The notes below the pieces were generated by a model. It ran no database searches. It was not told the DNA's origin and saw nothing but the letters and a program-made list of their open reading frames with translations. Below are positions 25,984 to 33,185 of a stretch of DNA of 36,810 nucleotides, in pieces. The DNA is from Chloroflexota bacterium (GTDB lineage Bacteria; Chloroflexota; Anaerolineae; Promineifilales; Promineifilaceae). The position numbers and the translations under genes are program-made. Where the stretch lies: NCBI GenBank assembly GCA_012515125.1, contig JAAYYY010000562.1, positions 1-36,810 on the forward strand. The letters run 5' to 3'. Numbering within the stretch: the first letter of the stretch is position 1; every line of letters starts with the position of its first letter.

Positions 25984-27099
25984 ATGACAGACAACCATCG
26001 CAGCATCGAATTCAACTTGCATAATCTCGTCACCATTCGCGTCGTGGATGGCGGCCCGGCCGACGTTGCCGCCGTGCGCCGGCAGGTTGGCCTGCCCGCC
26101 ATGCCGGTGCAGGAGTCGGGCCCGGCTCCCGACATCACCATTCGTTTCGTGGATCGGCTGGATACGCCGGGGCTGCGGTACATCGGCGTGGACGATGCAG
26201 CTTTCACCAACGATGCCTTCTTTGTCCTGCGCGGGAAAAATAAACGGCTGATTAAAGTCCAGATACCGTTCGCGGAGATTGGCACGCCAACCACGCTGGT
26301 CAGCGAGCGTAACGTCGGCGCCATCCCCCTGCTCACGGCGATCACCAACCTCACGGCGCTGGCGAAAGGGGCGCTGCCCCTCCACGCCGCTGCTTTCTGC
26401 TACGGCGGCCACGGCGTCCTGACCACAGGCTGGTCTAAAGGCGGCAAGACGGAAACACTGCTGGGCTTCATGGCCCACGGCGCCACCTTCATCGGCGACG
26501 AGTGGGTTTACCTCAGCCCCGACGGCGCCCGGATGTACGGCCTGCCCGAACCGGTGCGCATCTGGGAGTGGCATCTGAGCGAGATGCCCGAATACCGGGC
26601 AAGGTTGAGCCCGAAGCAGCGCGCACGTATGGCCTTGCTGCGGGTGCCGATCGCCCTCGCCGACCGGGCCGCTGAACGAGATGGAAACAGCCTGCTGCGC
26701 CGCGCCCGCCCGCTGTTGCGCCGGCAGCACGGCCTGAATATCTCGCCGCAGCGCCTCTTCGGCCATGATCGCCTGCTTTCGTCCGGCCCGCTGGACAAGG
26801 TCTTCTTTGTCGTCAGCGGCGAGGCGCCAGAGGTGACTGTCGAGCCGGGCGACCCCGAAGACGTGGCGGCGCGGATGCTCTTTTCTCTGCTGGAGGAGCA
26901 GATGCCGCTGCTCTCTTATTACTGGAAATATCGCTTCGCCTTCCCCGAACGGCCCAACGAGCTGCTGGAAACTGTGCAGCAGCGGCAGGCCGAGGCCCTG
27001 CAGCGGGTGCTGGCGGGCAAAGAGCTATACATCGTCACCCACCCCTACCCGGCGCCCATCCCCGCTATGGTCGCGGCTATGGCGCCCGTTCTGGCCTGA
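25984..27099 (+). CDS. HPr kinase/phosphorylase (HprK C-terminal)-like P-loop protein
   Basis: 'GVLTTGWSKGGKTETLLGFMAHGATFIGDEWVYL' aligns with HprK 'GDSGIGKSETALELIKRGH.LVADD'; P-loop at 26428-26451. Confidence 0.7.
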   Translation: MTDNHRSIEFNLHNLVTIRVVDGGPADVAAVRRQVGLPAMPVQESGPAPDITIRFVDRLDTPGLRYIGVDDAAFTNDAFFVLRGKNKRLIKVQIPFAEIGTPTTLVSERNVGAIPLLTAITNLTALAKGALPLHAAAFCYGGHGVLTTGWSKGGKTETLLGFMAHGATFIGDEWVYLSPDGARMYGLPEPVRIWEWHLSEMPEYRARLSPKQRARMALLRVPIALADRAAERDGNSLLRRARPLLRRQHGLNISPQRLFGHDRLLSSGPLDKVFFVVSGEAPEVTVEPGDPEDVAARMLFSLLEEQMPLLSYYWKYRFAFPERPNELLETVQQRQAEALQRVLAGKELYIVTHPYPAPIPAMVAAMAPVLA

Positions 27100-27109
27100 G
27101 TGGAGCCCT

Positions 27110-27850
27110 GTGAAGGAAAAACGGAAAGGTACGCACGAGAAAATGTTCTCAGTGGCCCTCATTGGCGCCGACGGCGCAGGAAAAACCACGGTCGCCCGCC
27201 ATCTTGAAGTCCGGCAGGAAATGCCTGTCCGTTACCTGTATATGGGCGTCAGCAAAAGCTCCAGCAACCGGATGCTGCCCACAACTCGTCTGATGCTGGC
27301 TCTAAAGCGGGCTGCCGGCCGGGATGACGACGAAGGCGGGCCGCCCAATCCCGCGCGGCAGGCACGGCCTGCGCGTGGCTGGCGCCGCCTGCTGCGATCG
27401 GGCAAGCGGGCGCTCTCGCTGGCGAACCGCCTGGCCGAAGAGGGCTACCGGGCGCTTCTGGCGACGCACTACCGCCGCCAGGGCTATATTGTTCTATTTG
27501 ACCGTCACTTCTACAGCGATTACTATGCTCATGATATCGTCGGCAACGGCCATCAAACCCGCTGGCGGCGCATACACGGGCTCTTTCTCAACCACTTCTA
27601 CCCAAAGCCCGATTATTTGATTCTTCTCGACGCCCCGGCGCCCGTCCTGCACGCGCGCAAAGGGGAAGGTACGGTTGAGCTACTTGAACGTCGTCGCGCT
27701 GAATACTGGCAGCTTCGGGAACAGGTTCCCTATTTTTCCGTCGTCGATGCGACCCAGCCGCAGGAGGCCGTCGTGCAGCAGGTGACCGACCTGATCCGCA
27801 ACTTCCAGAAACAGCAGCGCGAACCTATTGTGGGCGGGGTGGAGGATTGA
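27110..27850 (+). CDS. Thymidylate kinase-like P-loop kinase
   Basis: 'VALIGADGAGKTTVARHLE', 'VLFDRHFYSDYYAHD', 'PDYLILLDAPAPVLHARKGEGTVELLERRRAEYWQL'. Confidence 0.75.
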   Translation: MKEKRKGTHEKMFSVALIGADGAGKTTVARHLEVRQEMPVRYLYMGVSKSSSNRMLPTTRLMLALKRAAGRDDDEGGPPNPARQARPARGWRRLLRSGKRALSLANRLAEEGYRALLATHYRRQGYIVLFDRHFYSDYYAHDIVGNGHQTRWRRIHGLFLNHFYPKPDYLILLDAPAPVLHARKGEGTVELLERRRAEYWQLREQVPYFSVVDATQPQEAVVQQVTDLIRNFQKQQREPIVGGVED

Positions 27851-29064
27851 TTATGCCCACCGTTCTGGTGACGGACGCCAGCCGTGGGAGCGCCATCACC
27901 ATCATCCGCTCGCTGAGCAAGATGGGCTGGACGGTGGTTGCTGCCGACGCCACTCGCCGCAGCCTGGGCTTTCGGTCGCGCCATGCACACCACCGCTTCG
28001 TCTACCCTTCGCCCTCTGCCGAGCCGGAAGCCTACGTCACCGCGCTGTGCGAGGCGGTGAGCCGGTATGCTGTGGACCTGCTCATTCCCATTACCGACGA
28101 GACGATACTGCCGCTGGCCCGCGCGCGCATTCGCTTTGCCGGGCAATGCCGGCTGGCTATTGCCGGCGATAAGGCGCTCCAGGCTGTAACCGATAAGCAG
28201 GTCACGCTCGATCTCTGCGAGGAGCTTGGCATTCCGGTGCCCGAGACCTACGTCGCCTACAGCGTCGAGGAGGCCCAGGAAGTAGCCCACTTGCTGCCCT
28301 GGCCCATTGTGGTCAAGGCCCAGCGCTCGCGCCGCCTGGTGAGCGGCGCCGGCGTGCAGAACACCGGCCCGGTCGGCTACGCCAACTCGGTCAAGCAGCT
28401 GATCGACCAGGCGGAGCGGCTCATCCAGCACGGGCCGGTCCTCCTGCAGGGCTACCAGCCGGGCACGGGCCAGGGGGTCGAGATGCTGGCCTACGAAGGG
28501 CGGCCGCTGGCTATATTCCAGCACCGCCGGCTGGCCGAGGTGCCGATTACCGGTGGGGCAAGCGCCTGGCGAGAGAGCGTCCCCCTGAACCCCACGCTCG
28601 TCGAGTACAGCCGGAGGCTGGTCGAAGCGCTGAACTGGACCGGGCTGATCATGGTCGAGTTCAAGGTCAATGAGACGGACGCCGTCCTGATGGAAGTCAA
28701 TGGACGGGTCTGGGGCTCGCTGCCGCTGGCCGTACATAGCGGCATGGATTTCCCCGCCCGGCTCGCCGAGCTTTACCTGAACGGCTCGCCACCGCCAGAA
28801 CCGCCGGCAACTGATTACCGCCGAGGCGTGCGCGCCTCCAATCTGGAGTTGATGGCCGTCTGGTTTGCCCAGGTTCTGCGCAAGCGCCGTCGCTATCCCT
28901 TTATCCCGCAGCCAGGGCGGCGCGATGCCCTGCGGGCCCTGCTGGGCATGTTCGGTCGTCGCCAGAAATTTGACGTACAGAGCTGGTCGGACCCCCTGCC
29001 CGGCCTGTTCCAGATAGGCCATACGCTGACCCACCTGAGCCGCAAAGCACGCGCCGCCAGTTGA
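27847..29064 (+). CDS. ATP-grasp family ligase (carboxylate-amine ligase-like)
   Basis: 'VLVTDASRGSAITIIRSLSKMGWTVVAADATRRSLGFRSRHAHHRFVYPSP', 'PWPIVVKAQRSR', 'LIMVEFKVNETDAVLMEVNGRVWGSLPLAVHSGMDFP'. Confidence 0.88.
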   Translation: MIMPTVLVTDASRGSAITIIRSLSKMGWTVVAADATRRSLGFRSRHAHHRFVYPSPSAEPEAYVTALCEAVSRYAVDLLIPITDETILPLARARIRFAGQCRLAIAGDKALQAVTDKQVTLDLCEELGIPVPETYVAYSVEEAQEVAHLLPWPIVVKAQRSRRLVSGAGVQNTGPVGYANSVKQLIDQAERLIQHGPVLLQGYQPGTGQGVEMLAYEGRPLAIFQHRRLAEVPITGGASAWRESVPLNPTLVEYSRRLVEALNWTGLIMVEFKVNETDAVLMEVNGRVWGSLPLAVHSGMDFPARLAELYLNGSPPPEPPATDYRRGVRASNLELMAVWFAQVLRKRRRYPFIPQPGRRDALRALLGMFGRRQKFDVQSWSDPLPGLFQIGHTLTHLSRKARAAS

Positions 29065-30062
29065 TGGAGGATAGATTGTCGAAGTCGTTCGCCCGCACCG
29101 TCACCAATAGCTCCCTGGCCAACCGGCTGATGTCCCTGCTGGAACAGCTCCGGCCGGCCTCGCCGCATCATTTCCAGGCACTGACCTACCACCGGGTGCT
29201 CGACGGCGACGCCTTCGCCGCCCAGATGGCCTTTCTCGTGGACCATTACCGCGTGATCGGCATGGACACGCTGCTGGCGGCAACGGAGGGCCGGCACTCT
29301 CTGCCCCCACACGCGCTGCTGATCACCTTCGACGATGCCTACCAGGATTTCGCCGAAGTGGCCTGGCCCATCCTGCAGTGGCACGGGCTGCCGGTCACGT
29401 TGTTTGTGCCCAGCGGCTTCGCTCAGGAAAAGGCCCCGGCCTTCTGGTGGGACGTGGTCGAGCACGCCTTCTTGCATACCGAGCGCCTCGAGCCGCTGGA
29501 GACGTCCGCCGGCCGCCTCTCGCTGGAGAGCGAAGCCCAGCGCCGGCAGGCCCTCAGGCGCGTGAAGCGCTATCTCTGGAGCGTGCCGCCGGCGCGCGCC
29601 CCCCACGAGGCACGCCGGCTGACGGCGGATCTGTCAGTCGCGCCGCCAGAGAGTCGGGCGCTCGGCTGGGGAGAGCTGCGGCGGCTGGCTGCTGAGGGCG
29701 TCACGATTGGCGCCCACACGCGCAATCATCCCAACCTTGCCCGCCTGAATCGCGAGGCAGCCCGCGAAGAGATCGCCGGCTCCTGGCACGATCTTTGTAC
29801 CCACATGGGCAGCGTCGCCCCCGTTTTTGCCTATCCCGGGGGCCATTACCGGCACGAGACAGTCGAGCTGGTGGCCGAAGCAGGCTTCAAGCTTGCGTTT
29901 ACCACCCAGCGGGGCGCCAATGACATACGGGAGAAGCAGAGCTACCTGGAGCTGCGCCGCATCAACGTATCGGCGCAGGCGACAGTCCCCGAATTACGGA
30001 TGCGGCTGCTCCAGGCTGCCCCGCTCTTCAACCGTTTTCATGGCAGCCTCAAAGGAGGCTAG
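29061..30062 (+). CDS. Polysaccharide deacetylase (NodB-like)
   Basis: 'LTYHRVLDGD', 'LLITFDDAYQDFAEVAWPILQWHGLPVTLFVPSGF', 'GVTIGAHTRNHPNLARL'. Confidence 0.93.
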   Translation: MMEDRLSKSFARTVTNSSLANRLMSLLEQLRPASPHHFQALTYHRVLDGDAFAAQMAFLVDHYRVIGMDTLLAATEGRHSLPPHALLITFDDAYQDFAEVAWPILQWHGLPVTLFVPSGFAQEKAPAFWWDVVEHAFLHTERLEPLETSAGRLSLESEAQRRQALRRVKRYLWSVPPARAPHEARRLTADLSVAPPESRALGWGELRRLAAEGVTIGAHTRNHPNLARLNREAAREEIAGSWHDLCTHMGSVAPVFAYPGGHYRHETVELVAEAGFKLAFTTQRGANDIREKQSYLELRRINVSAQATVPELRMRLLQAAPLFNRFHGSLKGG

Positions 30063-30068
30063 TTTCCG

Positions 30069-30959
30069 ATGGACGTTGTCGAGCCCATTGTGATTGTAGG
30101 TACGGGGCGCTGTGGTTCCACGCTGCTGCATCGTCTGCTGGCTCAGCACGACGATGTGGGCTGGCTTTCGACGTGGAACGAAGTCTTTCCGAGTATGACG
30201 GGGCTTTCACGTTTTTCAAACCTCTACCGGCTGCCGATGCTCAGCCGGCGCGTGCGCCATTCCAAGATCTTCCCGAAGCCGTTCGAAAACTACCGCTTCT
30301 GGGAATCCTACCTGCCCGGCTTCTCGCGGCGCGAGCGCCCGCTGACCGCGGACGATGTGCCCGTGGAGGCCATTCCCAAGGTGCGCGAGCGCGTGGCGCG
30401 GATCCTGAAAGCCCAGGAACGGGATCGCCTGCTGGTAAAAGTCACCGGCTGGGCGCGCATGGTCTACTTCGACCGCATCTTCCCCGATGCGCGCTTCATC
30501 TGGCTGCAGCGCCACGGTCTCTCCGTCGTCAGCTCCTGGGTACAGGCGGGCTGGCTTGACGTGACCAGCACCCCCGACAGCCCAAGCTGGCAGTGGGGCG
30601 AGGTTCCCGAACCCTATTACCGGCTGTGGCAGGAGCTGGGCGGCGGCCCGCTCCTATCGGCAGCGCTCAAGATCCAGCTCGACCTGGACGATATCCGGCG
30701 CAATAGGCTGTACTTCCCGGAGCGCACGCTGGAGGTGACGTACGAAGAGCTGATCAACGAGCCCACGGCGACGCTCCATGAGATGTGCGGCTTTGCTCAC
30801 CTCTCCTGGTCGCACGGGCTGGCCCGTGCCGTCGCCGCCACTCGTTTCGTCGATCGCACGAACAAATGGCGTGAATACCTGGCCGAGGAGGAAGCCGAAC
30901 GCGTGGTCGAGTTCTTCGACCGGGCCAGCGCCTACCAGCTATGGGCACAGCCGGCATGA
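30069..30959 (+). CDS. PAPS-dependent sulfotransferase
   Basis: 'IVIVGTGRCGSTLLHRLLAQHDDVGWLSTWNEVF' (5'-phosphosulfate-binding loop); 'DARFIWLQRHGLSVVSSWVQAGW'; 'LEVTYEELINEPTATLHEMCGFA'. Confidence 0.88.
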   Translation: MDVVEPIVIVGTGRCGSTLLHRLLAQHDDVGWLSTWNEVFPSMTGLSRFSNLYRLPMLSRRVRHSKIFPKPFENYRFWESYLPGFSRRERPLTADDVPVEAIPKVRERVARILKAQERDRLLVKVTGWARMVYFDRIFPDARFIWLQRHGLSVVSSWVQAGWLDVTSTPDSPSWQWGEVPEPYYRLWQELGGGPLLSAALKIQLDLDDIRRNRLYFPERTLEVTYEELINEPTATLHEMCGFAHLSWSHGLARAVAATRFVDRTNKWREYLAEEEAERVVEFFDRASAYQLWAQPA

Positions 30960-31882
30960 CCTCGTTGCCTTACGATGCGCGCCGCCAGGGCAGCGTCCTG
31001 GCCTCCGTGGCTGCCCGCGGCAGCCGCCTCCTGCAGGCGGCCCGCACGCAGCTCTGGTATAAGGCGCTGGATGCTGTCGTGACGGCACCGGTCCGGCCGC
31101 GTGCATCGTTCGGCGCGTCCCTGCGCCTGCTGCTCGATCCGCGCCAGGCGCACTACGATCGGGTGGGCGCGCTGGTCGGCGCCGCCGAACAGCTGTTGCC
31201 GGGCACGAGCAGGCGGCTGGCCCGCGCCCTGCTTCGGCCCGAGGCGCTGCCCCTCAACGCCGGCCGGGCCGAGCTGATGGCCTATGGATCGGGCGGCACG
31301 GTCTTTCTGCTGGCGCTGGGCGACGAGCGCTGGGTCCTGAAGATCTATCGCCGCTCGCTCGGCATGCAGGGCGAGCGCCTGACCGCAATCGCCCGGGAGT
31401 TCCAGGAGAAAGCCGCCACGGTTGCGCGCTGGTACGACGAAGAGCCCGATCAGCTCGTCGCGCCGGTCCATTTCCTGATCGCGCACAGCCCGCTGCGCCG
31501 CGCGCCGGCGCTGGCTTCCCTGCAGCGCTACCTGCCCGGGCCGCATCGCGATCTCTTTACCGGCATTTCCGACGACGAGCTGCGCCAGTTGGGACAGCGC
31601 GATCCTGCGTTCTGGCGGCAGCTCCGCCATTTCGTACAGGTGACGCTGCGTGTCTACGCCAACGAAGGGCGCTGTCTCGATTTCGTGGGCACGGGCAACG
31701 TTATCGTCGTTCCGGCCGGGGACAGGCAGCGCATCGTCATCCTGGACTACGGCATCTTTGACCGCGACCTGCTGGCCCGCGCGCCGAAGACGTCGGCACG
31801 GCTGGAGGAACGCCTGGTGCGGCTGCATGCCCTGGAAGCGTTACTCTCCGAAGCCGGCCGGCCAGAAGGATGCAATGGCTGA
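30941..31882 (+). CDS. Atypical protein/carbohydrate kinase-fold protein
   Basis: 'MAYGSGGTVFLLALGDERWVLKIYRRS' (Gly-rich loop and Lys) and 'CLDFVGTGNVIVVPAGDRQRIVILDYGIFD' (D..N loop and DYG). Internal ATG at 30956 possible. Confidence 0.65.
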   Translation: MGTAGMTSLPYDARRQGSVLASVAARGSRLLQAARTQLWYKALDAVVTAPVRPRASFGASLRLLLDPRQAHYDRVGALVGAAEQLLPGTSRRLARALLRPEALPLNAGRAELMAYGSGGTVFLLALGDERWVLKIYRRSLGMQGERLTAIAREFQEKAATVARWYDEEPDQLVAPVHFLIAHSPLRRAPALASLQRYLPGPHRDLFTGISDDELRQLGQRDPAFWRQLRHFVQVTLRVYANEGRCLDFVGTGNVIVVPAGDRQRIVILDYGIFDRDLLARAPKTSARLEERLVRLHALEALLSEAGRPEGCNG

Positions 31883-33146
31883 AATGGCTCGTTTCGCACG
31901 CCCTCTGGCGCTTCTGTTCCCACTCCTGTGGGCGGTCGCCTGCGCCGAACAGGCGCCGGAAGTCGTGCGCACGCCCACGCCGCCCTTACCGACGACGACG
32001 GCGCCCCGTGCAACGGCGACGCCGCTGCCGGGCTCTGGTGCAGCTGCGCCCGTCGTGGCCGACGAGTCAGCGCCATCCCCCAGCCCAACGCCGGCCTATG
32101 ATCCTGATTCGCCACGGGCTGTCGCTCCCTATCGCGGGATCTGGCTGGCGCAGCAAGAGCTGGAGCAACTGCCGATGAGCGGCGCCGCGTGGGAGAATCT
32201 TCTGGCGGCAGCCGACCAACCGCTGCCCGGCCCGGATATCGCCGACCAGGATGACATGAGCGACGTCTATCTGCTGGCACGCGCGCTGGTCTACGCCCGC
32301 ACCGGCAATCCGCGCTATCGGGAAGCCGTTCTCGATGGCATCGAAGCGGTCATGGGCGCCGAAGGGAATCCACGCAAAACGGGTATCCTGGCTGTGGCCC
32401 GCAATCTGCCCGGATACGTGATTGCCGCCGATCTTGCCAACCTGTCTGCTGAGAGCGGCCTGGGTCCGGCTTTCCGGCGCTGGCTGGAAACGATGCGAAC
32501 GACTACCTTTCACGGCAGTGGCGGCAGCTATACGCTGTCCGGCTGCCACGAGACACGCCCCAACAATTTCGGCACCCATTGCGGCGCGGCGCGGATCGCC
32601 ATCGACCTTTATCTCGGCGATGAGGAGGACCTTGAGCGCGCCGCTACCGTCTTTGAGGGTTGGCTGGGCAACCGCGACGCCTACGCCGGCTTCATCTATG
32701 GCCGGGCCACCTGGCAGGCCAATCCCGGCACGCCGGTCGGCATTAATCCACCGGGAGCCGAGATCGCGGGCTATGACGTCGGCGGCGCCCTGCCCGAAGA
32801 GATGCGCCGTGCCGGCGACTTCCGCTGGCCGCCCAAGAGGACTCAGTATGCCTGGGAAGCGCTGCAAGGGGCTGTCGTTCAGGCCGAACTCCTTTCGCGG
32901 GCCGGCTATCCCGCCTGGCAGTGGGAGGAGCAGGCTTTGCTGCGCGCCGTGCAATTCCTGCACGCGATCGAATGGGAAGCGCAGGGCGACGATCAATGGC
33001 AGCCCTGGTTGATCAACGCGGCCTACGGCGCCGATTTCCCCGCCCACAGCCCTGCGCGTCCGGGCAAAAACATGGGCTGGACCGACTGGACCCACGGTCA
33101 GACGAGCCGCGAGCAGGCCGGGAATGGCGCCAATGCCGATGGATGA
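31875..33146 (+). CDS. Lipoprotein/secreted protein with alginate-lyase-like fold
   Basis: ATG at 31875 (overlaps previous gene); 'RPLALLFPLLWAVACAEQ' signal with possible lipobox; Pro/Thr-rich linker; 'ALVYARTGNPRYREAVLDGI', 'NNFGTHCGAARIAIDLYLGDEEDLERAATVFEGW' resemble PL5/alginate-lyase-superfamily alpha-barrels. Confidence 0.65.
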   Translation: MAEMARFARPLALLFPLLWAVACAEQAPEVVRTPTPPLPTTTAPRATATPLPGSGAAAPVVADESAPSPSPTPAYDPDSPRAVAPYRGIWLAQQELEQLPMSGAAWENLLAAADQPLPGPDIADQDDMSDVYLLARALVYARTGNPRYREAVLDGIEAVMGAEGNPRKTGILAVARNLPGYVIAADLANLSAESGLGPAFRRWLETMRTTTFHGSGGSYTLSGCHETRPNNFGTHCGAARIAIDLYLGDEEDLERAATVFEGWLGNRDAYAGFIYGRATWQANPGTPVGINPPGAEIAGYDVGGALPEEMRRAGDFRWPPKRTQYAWEALQGAVVQAELLSRAGYPAWQWEEQALLRAVQFLHAIEWEAQGDDQWQPWLINAAYGADFPAHSPARPGKNMGWTDWTHGQTSREQAGNGANADG

Positions 33147-33185
33147 TCTGTTTTTTGTGCTGCCTGTGAGAATGAGACGGGAAAT

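Noticed and set aside
27730-29034. 434-aa minus-strand ORF
   Set aside because: Antisense of the ATP-grasp gene, whose plus-strand frame has family motifs and operon-like overlaps.
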